The notes under the pieces: model-generated
What the model was told of the DNA's origin: nothing
Seen by the model: only the letters and a program-made list of their open reading frames with translations
Databases searched by the model: none
Shown: piece after piece, positions 7,669-15,195 of the stretch
Position numbering within the stretch: position 1 is the stretch's first letter
How the letters are laid out: each line of letters starts with the position of its first letter
Assembly: GCA_937896295.1 (NCBI GenBank)
Contig: CALBME010000097.1
Coordinates: 1-17,433, forward strand
Reading direction: 5' to 3'
Length of the DNA stretch: 17,433 nt
From: an uncultured Micavibrio sp.
Lineage (GTDB): Bacteria; Pseudomonadota; Alphaproteobacteria; Micavibrionales; UBA1664
Program-made: the position numbers and the translations under genes

Positions 7669-8021
7669 TGCGGGTTCTGGGCCGTCGGTGCAGCGATGCG
7701 GGTGTTCAGGGTGTAACGCAGCGCGGTCACCTTGGTGGTGCCCAGGTCGACTTCGACTTCGCCGTCATTGATGATTTTCGAAATCGTGCCGATCAGGCCG
7801 CCGCCGGTGACGACGCGGTCGCCGACTTTGAGCGTGCTGAGCATCGCCTGCTGCGCGCGCAGGCGTTTTTGCTGCGGACGGATGAGCAGGAAATAGAACA
7901 GGACGAACATCACCAGGATGAGGCCCATATTCCACATGAAGGAATTGGCAGCCGTCGGGACATCAGCGCCGGTGGCGACTACGGTGTCGGTGGCAGAGGC
8001 AAGAGCCTGGGAAATCAGCAT
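7665..8021 (-). CDS. yajC: Sec translocon accessory protein YajC
   Basis: Encodes 118 aa. One transmembrane helix (about 31-47) leads into the family signature LIRPQQKRLRAQQ and a cytoplasmic domain with LKVGDRVVTGGGLIGTI. YajC associates with SecDF and SecYEG; its exact job is still debated. It is the first gene of the yajC-secD-secF unit and its stop overlaps the secD start by 4 bp. The start ATG (8019-8021 complement) has a GGAG ribosome binding site 9 bases upstream, part of which lies in a perfect 8-bp stem (8032-8048), so translation may be modulated by that structure. Confidence 0.95.
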   Translation of the reverse strand: MLISQALASATDTVVATGADVPTAANSFMWNMGLILVMFVLFYFLLIRPQQKRLRAQQAMLSTLKVGDRVVTGGGLIGTISKIINDGEVEVDLGTTKVTALRYTLNTRIAAPTAQNPQ

Positions 8022-8031
8022 TTTGAAAACT

Positions 8032-8048
8032 CCATCGTTGAACGATGG
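8032..8048 (-). promoter_or_regulatory. Perfect 8-bp hairpin overlapping the yajC ribosome binding site
   Basis: On the minus strand, CCATCGTT and AACGATGG flank a single central base. The last two bases of the 3' arm are the first two of the GGAG ribosome binding site of yajC. A one-base loop cannot form as drawn, so the RNA hairpin would open one or two pairs; on DNA the same sequence is a 17-bp operator-like palindrome. It sits just after the proposed -10 hexamer. Confidence 0.55.
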
Positions 8049-8050
8049 GT

Positions 8051-8078
8051 ACTATACTGGTGATCCCGGCAAAAACAA
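8051..8078 (-). promoter_or_regulatory. Candidate promoter of yajC-secD-secF
   Basis: Reading on the minus strand, TTGTTT (8078-8073) and TATAGT (8056-8051) are 16 bp apart. The expected start of transcription falls at the beginning of the 8032-8048 palindrome, about 25-30 bases before the yajC ATG. The -10 is a good match to sigma70 consensus and the -35 is moderate. Confidence 0.45.
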
Positions 8079-8094
8079 GGCGCGCACGCCCCTT
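8071..8094 (-). terminator. Possible short intrinsic terminator after the nlpD-like gene
   Basis: On the minus strand, GGCG-TGCG-CGCC (8090-8079) is a GC-only stem directly followed by TTGTTTTT. An AAGG/CCTT extension is possible with a bulge. It lies 18 bases after the stop of the lipoprotein gene, and its T-run coincides with the proposed -35 of the yajC promoter. The stem is short, so termination may be partial. Confidence 0.35.
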
Positions 8095-8112
8095 ATCCGG
8101 GGTTATCCTAGG

Positions 8113-9039
8113 CTATAAATAATCCTTTGGATCCAGAGACTTGGTGCCTTTTCTGATCTCGAAATGCAGCTGCGGGCCACTGACCCCGCCGCTGGACCCC
8201 ACCGTGCCGATGGCCTGCCCCCGCGCCACGCTTGCGCCCTTGGCGACGCGGGTGTCGGCCAGGTGGCTGTAGACGGTGAAAAACCCGTCATCGTGCCGAA
8301 CCAGAACCATGTTGCCGTAGCCTGAGACCTTGCCGCCGCTGTAGACGACCGTGCCATCGCGCGCCGCACGCACCGGCGATCCCGCGGGCGCCTCGATATT
8401 GATGCCGTCATTGTATTTCCCATCAGGCTTTGGGCCGTAGCTGGAAATGACGCGTCCTTCCGCCGGGCTTGCAAACAGGCCCCGGGCCGGGGCCGCCGCA
8501 TGAACGTTATTCTGAATGGGTTGCGGCTGTACCGGCGTCTGCTGCGTCTGCGATGCCAGCGGCGTCGCCTCGATCCGTTCCAGCGGCGCGGTAGCCTGCC
8601 GGGATGCTGCCTGCGGCATCGCCGCCTGCTGCACCACCGCCGGCGCTTGCGAAGGCGAGAGATGAATGATCTGACCCGCGCGCAGCGTGTAGGGCGCATA
8701 CAGATTATTCTGCGCGATCACGTCCGCAGGCTGCAGGTCGAACAGGCGTGCCACTGAATAGGCCGTATCGCCTTCCCGTGCGCGGTACAGGCGCGGCGGC
8801 GGCAGGTTGACGCGCTGGCCGGGCTGCAGCCCCTGTCCGTTCGCGGCAATCACATCGTCAATGGTGACATCATAGCGGCGCGCGATCTGTGCGGGCGTAT
8901 CGCCGGGGGCGACGGTGGCCGCACCGCTGGAACGGCCGTATTGCTTGAGATCAAAAACGGGCGCAAGGGCGCCCGTCTGTTTGCCGCATGCCGACAAAAC
9001 CACGCATAAACCCAGCAAGGCTGCGCGTTTTATGCCCAT
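8113..9039 (-). CDS. nlpD: NlpD-like lipoprotein: two LysM domains and a degenerate M23/LytM domain
   Basis: Encodes 308 aa. The start chosen is the ATG at 9039, which begins a lipoprotein signal peptide with lipobox LSAC (Cys at about 18); an upstream extension to 9228 would only re-read pcm. Two LysM peptidoglycan-binding repeats lie at about 41-80 and 84-128. After a Gln/Ala/Pro-rich linker (130-185) comes an M23/LytM domain (190-305). The metal-site motif HxGxD reads NDGIN (about 210-214) and HLHFE reads QLHFE, so zinc ligands are lost although YSHL and LHFE remain. Such domains in NlpD/EnvC activate cell-wall amidases rather than cut peptidoglycan; an equivalent divisome role is inferred. 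The gene overlaps the end of pcm by 10 bp. Confidence 0.88.
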   Translation of the reverse strand: MGIKRAALLGLCVVLSACGKQTGALAPVFDLKQYGRSSGAATVAPGDTPAQIARRYDVTIDDVIAANGQGLQPGQRVNLPPPRLYRAREGDTAYSVARLFDLQPADVIAQNNLYAPYTLRAGQIIHLSPSQAPAVVQQAAMPQAASRQATAPLERIEATPLASQTQQTPVQPQPIQNNVHAAAPARGLFASPAEGRVISSYGPKPDGKYNDGINIEAPAGSPVRAARDGTVVYSGGKVSGYGNMVLVRHDDGFFTVYSHLADTRVAKGASVARGQAIGTVGSSGGVSGPQLHFEIRKGTKSLDPKDYL

Positions 9040-9722
9040 GCCAGAAGTTTGTTGATGTCGGGCTCCATATCCATGGATTCCTCCGCCACGTTGGGCAGAA
9101 GCGGCACGAAGCGCACGGGCATCAATTCCTGGCTTGTGAATTCGTGATCGGCGACGCGCGTGTATTTGATCAGCGTCTGCGCGGTCTGGTCCGCACCCAC
9201 CGGAACGACCATGATGCCGCCGATGCACAGCTGGTAGAGCAGATCGCGCGGCACTTCGCCGGCGGCGCCGGCGGTGACGATGATGCGGTCGAACGGTGCC
9301 TGCGCGGGCCAGCCCTTCATACCATCACCCACCATCGAGGTCAGGTTGCGGATGTTCATGTTGCGGAAACGCTCCTCCGCGATGTCGAGCAGCGGACGGT
9401 GACGTTCGATCGTGTAGACGCGGCGGCACAGCTTGGACAGGATCGCGGCCTGATAGCCGGAGCCGGTGCCTATTTCGAGCACCTTCATGCGGTCATTGAG
9501 TTCGAGCGCCTGACTCATGGTGGCCACCACCAGCGGCTGAGAGATGGTCTGACCCAGACCGATCGGCAGGGCGCGGTCTTCATAGGCCTGATCGAAAAAC
9601 AGTTCCGGGACGAATTCCTCGCGCGGGACGCGCTCGATCGCACCCAGCACGGCCGTATCGGTGATGCCGTGGCGGCGCAGATGCATGACCAGACGAATCT
9701 TGTTTGCTTGCAAAGAGTTCAT
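9030..9722 (-). CDS. pcm: Protein-L-isoaspartate O-methyltransferase
   Basis: Encodes 230 aa from the ATG at 9722 (MNSLQANKIRL). The frame stays open upstream to 9794, but only from a TTG and with no family similarity. PCMT repairs age-damaged proteins by methylating L-isoaspartyl residues with S-adenosylmethionine in the cytoplasm. Visible are the PCMT-specific GQTISQP (57-63), the SAM-binding loop VLEIGTGSGYQ (81-91), the acidic end of strand 2 VYTIER, and VTAGAAGEVP. No strong ribosome binding site is seen. In many proteobacteria pcm follows surE; here it follows serS with about 100 bp between them. The gene's tail overlaps the lipoprotein gene, so the two are probably expressed together. 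Confidence 0.93.
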   Translation of the reverse strand: MNSLQANKIRLVMHLRRHGITDTAVLGAIERVPREEFVPELFFDQAYEDRALPIGLGQTISQPLVVATMSQALELNDRMKVLEIGTGSGYQAAILSKLCRRVYTIERHRPLLDIAEERFRNMNIRNLTSMVGDGMKGWPAQAPFDRIIVTAGAAGEVPRDLLYQLCIGGIMVVPVGADQTAQTLIKYTRVADHEFTSQELMPVRFVPLLPNVAEESMDMEPDINKLLAWA

Positions 9723-9746
9723 TGTTTTTCTTAAAGCGTAAAGGAT

Positions 9747-9796
9747 GGGCGCGAATCGCCCCTTGATTCTGACCCCATCGGGGCCGAGACTCAAGG
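9747..9796 (-). other. Two adjacent inverted repeats in the serS-pcm intergenic space
   Basis: The 100-bp gap between serS and pcm holds a nested inverted repeat, CCTTGA (9761-9766) with TCAAGG (9791-9796) enclosing CCCC/GGGG (9773-9776 and 9780-9783), and next to it GGGCG/CGCCC (9747-9751 and 9757-9761). The two share one base, so they may be alternatives or stack. No clear T-run follows either, so I do not call a terminator. It could be a processing or attenuation structure, or mere GC chance pairing. Confidence 0.35.
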
Positions 9797-9822
9797 CTTT
9801 ACCGTAAGACCCTGAAAAACGT

Positions 9823-11100
9823 TCAGTTTTTTGCTTTGGCGATCTTATCGATACCGCCCATATAGGGCTTCAGGACATCGGGAACGATCACGGCCTGCTG
9901 GTCTTCGTCCCAGTAGTTTTCGATGACGGCAATCAGGGCGCGGCCCACGGCCACGCCTGAACCGTTCAGCGTATGCACGAAAACATTTTCGCCGCCGATC
10001 TTCGTGCGCGCCTTCATGCGGCGTGCCTGAAAATCCCCGCAGTTCGAACAGCTGGAAATTTCGCGGTAACGGTCCTGCCCCGGCAGCCAGACTTCGATAT
10101 CGTATGTTTTGTACGATCCGAAACCGGCATCCCCCGTGCACAGAACCACCGTTCTGAATGGCAGGCCCAGTTTCTCGAGAATGGTTTCCGCGCATTTCGT
10201 CATGCGCTCATGCTCGGCCTCCGATTCACCGGGTTTGGTGATGGACACCATTTCCACCTTGTAGAACTGGTGCTGGCGGATCATGCCTTTCGTATCCTTG
10301 CCGGCGGCGCCCGCTTCCTGACGGAAGCACGGCGTATGCGCGGTATAGCGGCGCGGCAGTGTGTTTTCATCGACGATGGAGTCCGCCACGATATTCGTCA
10401 GAGGGACTTCGGAAGTCGGGATCAGCCAGTCGCCGCGCGTGGTCTGGAACTGGTCGTCGCGGAATTTGGGCAACTGGCCGGTGCCGAACATCGACGCGTC
10501 ATTCACCATCAGCGGCGGCGATACTTCGGTATAGCCGTGGTCCTGCGTATGTGTATCCAGCATGAACTGCGCCAGTGCGCGTTCAAGACGCGCGAGGTGA
10601 CCCTGCATGATGACGAAGCGCGCGCCGGAAATCTTGGCGGCGGTATCGAAATCCATCATATCCAGCGCCTCGCCGATGGCGACATGGTCCTTGTGACCCG
10701 CGCCGGTTTTTTTCGGCGTGCCGACTTTGCGGATTTCCACGTTGTCGTGTTCGTCCTTGCCGTCCGGAATATCCTTCGACTGGACGTTGGGCAGGCTGGA
10801 AAGCAGCAGGTTCAATTCGTCGGCCAGTGATTTTTCCTGCACCTCAAGCGCGACCATTTCGTCCTTCATGGCGGCGACTTCGGCCATGATGGCATCGGCG
10901 TTTTCTTTTTTCGCCTTCAGCTGGCCGATCAGCTTGGATTTTTCGTTGCGCTGCGACTGGATGTCCTGCAGGCGCGTCTGCGCGGCGCGGCGCTTTTCAT
11001 CAAGGGTCAGGATGGCGGGGCTTTGCGCCTCCAGCCCGCGGCGGGCCATGGCTGCGTCGAAAACTTGCGGATTTTGGCGGATTTCTTTTAAGTCATGCAT
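9823..11100 (-). CDS. serS: Serine--tRNA ligase
   Basis: Encodes 425 aa from the ATG at 11100 (MHDLKEIRQNP), the standard SerRS N-terminus; an in-frame ATG at 11112 would add four residues. It charges tRNA-Ser (and tRNA-Sec) with serine in the cytoplasm. An N-terminal helical arm (about 28-105, rich in Lys, Glu, Arg, Gln) forms the tRNA-binding coiled coil. The class II catalytic core shows TSEVPLTN, motif 2 FRQEAGAAGKDTKGMIRQHQF, the EISSCSNCGDFQARRM segment, and motif 3 GVAVGRALIAVIENYW. It heads the minus-strand run serS-pcm-nlpD and is divergent from the amidohydrolase gene, with about 50 bp between starts. Confidence 0.97.
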   Translation of the reverse strand: MHDLKEIRQNPQVFDAAMARRGLEAQSPAILTLDEKRRAAQTRLQDIQSQRNEKSKLIGQLKAKKENADAIMAEVAAMKDEMVALEVQEKSLADELNLLLSSLPNVQSKDIPDGKDEHDNVEIRKVGTPKKTGAGHKDHVAIGEALDMMDFDTAAKISGARFVIMQGHLARLERALAQFMLDTHTQDHGYTEVSPPLMVNDASMFGTGQLPKFRDDQFQTTRGDWLIPTSEVPLTNIVADSIVDENTLPRRYTAHTPCFRQEAGAAGKDTKGMIRQHQFYKVEMVSITKPGESEAEHERMTKCAETILEKLGLPFRTVVLCTGDAGFGSYKTYDIEVWLPGQDRYREISSCSNCGDFQARRMKARTKIGGENVFVHTLNGSGVAVGRALIAVIENYWDEDQQAVIVPDVLKPYMGGIDKIAKAKN

Positions 11101-11150
11101 GGCCGATACCATAAGGCCGGGCCGTTGGGTTGTTAAGAGGGTTTTTGGGC

Positions 11151-12056
11151 GTGCATATCCCCGGTGTTTTAAGCGTTTTCGAACCTGCGGGCGGCCGGGC
11201 CGTTCCGGTGCTGGTCGACTCGCCGCATAGCGGCCGCGATTATCCCGCCGGCTTTGCCGAGGATTTTAATCCGCACCTTCTCCATGCCCGCGAAGACCGT
11301 TTTGTCGACCTTTTGATCGAGCATTTTCCCGATCTGGGCGCCCGGGTGCTGGTCGCGCACGTCCCGCGCAGCTATATCGACTTCAACCGCGCACGTACCG
11401 ACATCCACCCCCGGCTTCTGTCGGACGCATGGACGGCCTACGCGCTCAAACCCACGCGGTATGCGCATGCGGGCGTCGGGCTTATTCACGACCGGCTGAA
11501 CCACCGCCATCTGTACATGGACCGCCTTGCCAGCAGCGACGTGGAAAGGCGCATCGCAACCTATTACGACCCGTATTACGCGGCGCTTAAAGATGCCGGC
11601 GCCGTGCTGCGCAGACAATTCGGTCATTTCGTGCACCTGAACATGCATTCCATGCCCGCATCCGACCCATCCGAGATCGTGATTGGCAATCAATACGGCA
11701 AAAGCTGTTCGCCCGCGTTTACCGACATGTTGGAAAGTGCCCTTCGCGCCGCCGGTTTTTCGCGCATCGCGCGTAACACGCCCTATGCGGGTGCGGCGCT
11801 GACACGCGTTTTCAGCGGATCGCATAACGCATGCGACAGCGTACAGATCGAAATCAACAAGGGCCTGTACCTGAACGGCACACAGATCGATGCGCAGAAA
11901 TTCGCACAGACGCAGAAAGCGCTGGAACAGGTATTGATGGCGGTTGGTGATTACGCGCTTTCGCCGAAAACATCCGCATATGCCGTGCGCAGGGCCGCAT
12001 CCAGCGCGGGCATGCCGGCATCGCACCCCAGCGCCGCCAGCGTCGTAACACCGTAA
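11151..12056 (+). CDS. N-formylglutamate amidohydrolase family protein
   Basis: Encodes about 301 aa if the GTG at 11151 is the start; AGAGG lies 10 bases upstream. In-frame TTG codons at 11130 and 11145 are alternatives. The family signatures are DSPHSGRDYP near the N-terminus, the VPRSYIDFNRARTDI segment, the LIHDRLNHR region, LNMHSMPA, and EINKGLYLN. Members hydrolyse N-formyl-L-glutamate in histidine degradation, but many alphaproteobacterial homologues lie outside hut operons and their substrate is unproven; no hut genes are seen here. The recognisable domain ends near residue 268. The final 35 or so codons run antisense through the 3' end of lipB (106-bp overlap) and look like read-through of low complexity (Ala/Ser/Pro-rich). 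Confidence 0.82.
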   Translation: MHIPGVLSVFEPAGGRAVPVLVDSPHSGRDYPAGFAEDFNPHLLHAREDRFVDLLIEHFPDLGARVLVAHVPRSYIDFNRARTDIHPRLLSDAWTAYALKPTRYAHAGVGLIHDRLNHRHLYMDRLASSDVERRIATYYDPYYAALKDAGAVLRRQFGHFVHLNMHSMPASDPSEIVIGNQYGKSCSPAFTDMLESALRAAGFSRIARNTPYAGAALTRVFSGSHNACDSVQIEINKGLYLNGTQIDAQKFAQTQKALEQVLMAVGDYALSPKTSAYAVRRAASSAGMPASHPSAASVVTP

Positions 12057-12574
12057 TCATTAATGCCACACGGCACGATACCGGTGTAGTGGCTCAGGTC
12101 CGGATTCACGTTGATTGAAATGCCGTGATACGCGACCCAGTGGCGCACCCGCACGCCGATGGCGGCAATCTTGCTTTCACGCCCGTCATGCACCACCCAG
12201 ATACCGACCCGGCCTTCGCGGCGCTCGCCCTTTACGCCCAGCGTGCCGAGGGCGCGGATGATCCACTCCTCCAGCTGCCAGATGTATTTCTTCACATCCG
12301 CCTCGGGTAGCCGGCGCATGACATACGCTACACGCTGGCCGGGACCGTGATAGGTGTATTCCCCCCCGCGCCCGGTTTCAAAAACTGGGAAGCGGGCATT
12401 CAACAGGTCGCTGGGGTTGGCCGACGTCCCGGCGGTGTAAAGCGGCGGGTGTTCCAGCAGCCACACGCAGGGCGCGGCCCCTTCCCGCGCGATGGCGGTC
12501 ACGCGATCTTCCATGAAGGACAGCGCGTCGGGATAGGCGACCGGCGCTGCGTCGGTTTTCCACTCTGTTTTCAT
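11951..12574 (-). CDS. lipB: Octanoyl-ACP:protein N-octanoyltransferase (lipoate biosynthesis)
   Basis: Encodes 207 aa from the ATG at 12574 (MKTEWKTDAAP); the frame is open to 12646 but the added residues do not fit the family. LipB moves octanoate from octanoyl-ACP to lipoyl domains such as those of pyruvate and 2-oxoglutarate dehydrogenases, the step before LipA. The signatures are GGEYTYHGPGQ (70-80), GRVGIWV (121-127), SKIAAIG with the catalytic Lys at about 135, WVAYHGISINVNPDL, and IVPCGI with the catalytic Cys at about 169. Its 3' end overlaps that of the convergent amidohydrolase gene by 106 bp. No lipA is seen in the window. The A/T-rich upstream region (12575-12620) has a TATATATA tract but no convincing -35. 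Confidence 0.95.
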   Translation of the reverse strand: MKTEWKTDAAPVAYPDALSFMEDRVTAIAREGAAPCVWLLEHPPLYTAGTSANPSDLLNARFPVFETGRGGEYTYHGPGQRVAYVMRRLPEADVKKYIWQLEEWIIRALGTLGVKGERREGRVGIWVVHDGRESKIAAIGVRVRHWVAYHGISINVNPDLSHYTGIVPCGINDYGVTTLAALGCDAGMPALDAALRTAYADVFGESA

Positions 12575-12786
12575 TATGTAAATCTTAAATGTATTTGAGC
12601 CATTCTTTATATATACAGGCGGGAACCGGGGGGATCCGCGCTTCATGTGACCAATGGCCTCAGATATATTCGGCCAGTTTGGAAAGCCATAACTTTTTTA
12701 CTTTGCTTGGTGCGATGCACAGTGTAATCAAGTTGCCACCCAAGGGCGGATTTGTTACTCCTCCCGGGCCTAAACACATATGAAGT

Positions 12787-12870
12787 GCGGTCGTGGCGGA
12801 ATGGTAGACGCGCAGCGTTGAGGTCGCTGTGGGGCAACCCGTGGAAGTTCGAGTCTTCTCGACCGCACCA
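12787..12870 (+). tRNA. tRNA-Leu, anticodon GAG, CCA encoded
   Basis: Acceptor arms GCGGTCG (12787-12793) and CGACCGC (12860-12866) pair fully and are followed by A and an encoded CCA. The anticodon arm is CAGCG-TTGAGGT-CGCTG, giving anticodon GAG (leucine, CUC/CUU). A long class II variable arm (GGGGCAACCC) and the T arm with TTCGAGT are present. It lies between lipB and maeB; I see no strong promoter in the 12575-12786 gap. Confidence 0.97.
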
Positions 12871-12912
12871 TCATATGTTCTCATTGTTTTCAGCCCGTAG
12901 GATTCTAAGCTC

Positions 12913-15195
12913 ATGGACCAAAGTCTGCGCGACGCAGCCCTCGAATATCACCAGTTCCCCACCCCCGGAAAACTGGCCATCAGAGTCACCAAGCCCATGA
13001 CCACCCAGCGCGACCTGTCGCTGGCGTATTCCCCCGGCGTGGCCGCCGCGTGCGAGGCCATCGCTGAAAACCCGCTCAAGGCCCTCGACTACACCTCCCG
13101 CGGCAACTTCGTTGCGGTCATTTCCAACGGCACGGCTGTTCTGGGCCTTGGCAATATCGGGGCGCTGGCCTCCAAGCCGGTGATGGAGGGCAAGTCCGCC
13201 CTGTTCAAAAAATTCGCCGATATCGATTCCTTCGACATCGAAATCGATGAAACGGATGTCGACAAGCTGGTCGACATCATCGCCAGCCTTGAGCCGACGT
13301 TCGGCGGCATCAACCTCGAAGATTTCAAGGCGCCCGAATGCTTTGAGATCGAGCGGCGCCTGCGCGAGCGCATGAAAATTCCCGTCTTCCATGACGACCA
13401 GCACGGCACCGCCATCATCGTCGGCGCCGCCTTCACCAACTGGATCCGCATGACGGGCCGCCCGATGTCGGAAATCCGCCTTGTCGCCTCCGGCGCGGGC
13501 GCGTCGGCGCTGGCCTGCCTCAAGATGCTGGTGCAGCTGGGCCTGCCCCGCGACAACATCACCGTCACCGACAAGAACGGCGTCATCTACAAGGGCCGTA
13601 AAGAGGGGATGGACAAGTACAAGGAAGAATTCGCCATCGAAACCAACGCCCGCACGCTGAAAGACGCAATTGCGGATGCCGATGTGTTCTTAGGATTGTC
13701 CGGTCCCGGCGTGCTGAAACCTGAAATGGCCGCATCGATGGCCAAGGCGCCGCTGATCATGGCGCTGGCCAACCCGACGCCGGAAATCATGCCGGAAGAA
13801 GTCGCCAAGGTGAAACCCGACGCCATCGTGTGCACGGGCCGGTCCGACTACACCAACCAGGTCAACAACGTCCTGTGCTTCCCCTTCCTGTTCCGCGGCG
13901 CGCTCGACGTCGGCGCCACTGCCATTAACGAGGAAATGAAGGTCGCCTGCGTCAAGGCCATCGCGGACCTTGCGATGGAAGAAGCCACGCATGAAGTTAC
14001 GGCGATTTACGGCGACGAAGACCTTACCTTCGGCCCCGCTTACCTCATTCCGAAGCCGTTCGACCCGCGCCTCATCGTCAACGTGTCCATTGCTGTCGCC
14101 AAGGCCGCGGTCGCCACCGGCGTTGCGTCCCGCCCCATTACTGATTGGGATGCCTACCGCGCGCGCATGACGCAGCATACGTACCGCACCAACATGCTGA
14201 TGCAGCCGGTGTTCACGCAGTCGCGCGATGCCTTGAAAAAAGTCGTCTACGCCGAAGGCGAAGAAGACCGTGTCCTGCAGGCCGTGCAGACGCTGGTGGA
14301 TGACAGGCTGGGCCGCCCCATCCTGATCGGCCGTGAAAAAGTCGTCGAAATGCGCATCAAGAAACTGCGCCTGCGCCTACAAAAGGGGCGTGACTTCGAA
14401 CTGGTCGATCCGGAAGACGATCCACGCTACCGCGATTACTGGTCGCTCTATCACCAGATCATGGAACGTAAAGGCGTCACGCCTGATGTCGCCAAGCTGG
14501 CGGTGCGCACCAACCCCACCGTGATTGCTGCGCTGATGGTTCAGCGTAACGAAGCAGACGCCATGATCTGCGGCGTCATCGGTCAGTATCACGAACACAT
14601 GAAAATCGTTCAGGATATTATCGGACTGCGCGCGGGCGTTGAAACCGCCGCCGCCTGCGTTGGCCTGATTACGTCCAAGCGCACCGTGTTTTTCTGCGAT
14701 ACGCACGTAAACCCGAATCCGTCCGTCGGCCAGATCGTTGAGATGACGCTGCTGGCGGCCGAGGAAATGCGCCGTTTCGGCATCATTCCGAAAATCGCCA
14801 TGGTCAGCCATTCGAATTTCGGCACGCATAATCACCCCAGCGCAATCAAGATGCGCATGGCGGTGAATGAACTCAAGCGCCGCGACCCGGAACTTGAGGT
14901 CGAGGGCGAAATGCATGCCGACGCCGCGCTCAGCGAAGACATCCGCAAGATGGTCATGCCCAATTCGACCATGAAGGGTTCGGCCAACCTGCTGATCTTC
15001 CCGACGGTCGAGGCCGCCAACATCACCTATAACGCGGTCAAGGTCATGACAGACGGCGTTGCGGTCGGTCCCTTCCTTCTGGGCATCGCGAAACCCGTCC
15101 ATATCGTGACCGCCGCCGCGACGCCGCGCGGCCTGGTCAACGTCACGGCCCTGGCCGCCGTGGGCGCGCAGGTCATGTCGGGTGACAGTGCATGA
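12913..15195 (+). CDS. maeB: NADP-dependent malic enzyme with C-terminal phosphotransacetylase-like domain
   Basis: Encodes 760 aa, the size of hybrid MaeB. It oxidatively decarboxylates malate to pyruvate with NAD(P)+ in the cytoplasm. The malic domain (about 1-425) shows LAYSPGVAAACEAI with the catalytic Tyr (about 39), NGTAVLGLGNIG, EGK with the catalytic Lys (about 94), the metal-binding FHDDQHGTA (159-167), a dinucleotide-binding ASGAGASALACLK, and the ANPTPEI loop. Residues from about 430 to 755 are the phosphotransacetylase-like domain (KKVVYAEGEEDRVLQA, MVSHSNFG, GEMHADAAL, ANLLIFP), which in hybrids is allosteric, responding to acetyl-CoA, rather than enzymatic. The ATG at 12913 has AGGA 10 bases upstream. 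The stop overlaps the next start as ATGA. Confidence 0.96.
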   Translation: MDQSLRDAALEYHQFPTPGKLAIRVTKPMTTQRDLSLAYSPGVAAACEAIAENPLKALDYTSRGNFVAVISNGTAVLGLGNIGALASKPVMEGKSALFKKFADIDSFDIEIDETDVDKLVDIIASLEPTFGGINLEDFKAPECFEIERRLRERMKIPVFHDDQHGTAIIVGAAFTNWIRMTGRPMSEIRLVASGAGASALACLKMLVQLGLPRDNITVTDKNGVIYKGRKEGMDKYKEEFAIETNARTLKDAIADADVFLGLSGPGVLKPEMAASMAKAPLIMALANPTPEIMPEEVAKVKPDAIVCTGRSDYTNQVNNVLCFPFLFRGALDVGATAINEEMKVACVKAIADLAMEEATHEVTAIYGDEDLTFGPAYLIPKPFDPRLIVNVSIAVAKAAVATGVASRPITDWDAYRARMTQHTYRTNMLMQPVFTQSRDALKKVVYAEGEEDRVLQAVQTLVDDRLGRPILIGREKVVEMRIKKLRLRLQKGRDFELVDPEDDPRYRDYWSLYHQIMERKGVTPDVAKLAVRTNPTVIAALMVQRNEADAMICGVIGQYHEHMKIVQDIIGLRAGVETAAACVGLITSKRTVFFCDTHVNPNPSVGQIVEMTLLAAEEMRRFGIIPKIAMVSHSNFGTHNHPSAIKMRMAVNELKRRDPELEVEGEMHADAALSEDIRKMVMPNSTMKGSANLLIFPTVEAANITYNAVKVMTDGVAVGPFLLGIAKPVHIVTAAATPRGLVNVTALAAVGAQVMSGDSA

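Noticed and set aside
9973..10830. 285-codon plus-strand open frame opposite serS
   Set aside because: Lies wholly antisense to an intact serS and has no recognisable motif; a codon-bias shadow.
11169..12026. 285-codon minus-strand open frame opposite the amidohydrolase
   Set aside because: Antisense to conserved motifs of the real gene and rich in Arg/Val/His without domain features.
12575..12786. Promoters for lipB or tRNA-Leu in the 212-bp gap
   Set aside because: TATATATA and several TTG-starting hexamers occur, but no -35/-10 pair with acceptable matches and 16-18 bp spacing was found on either strand.
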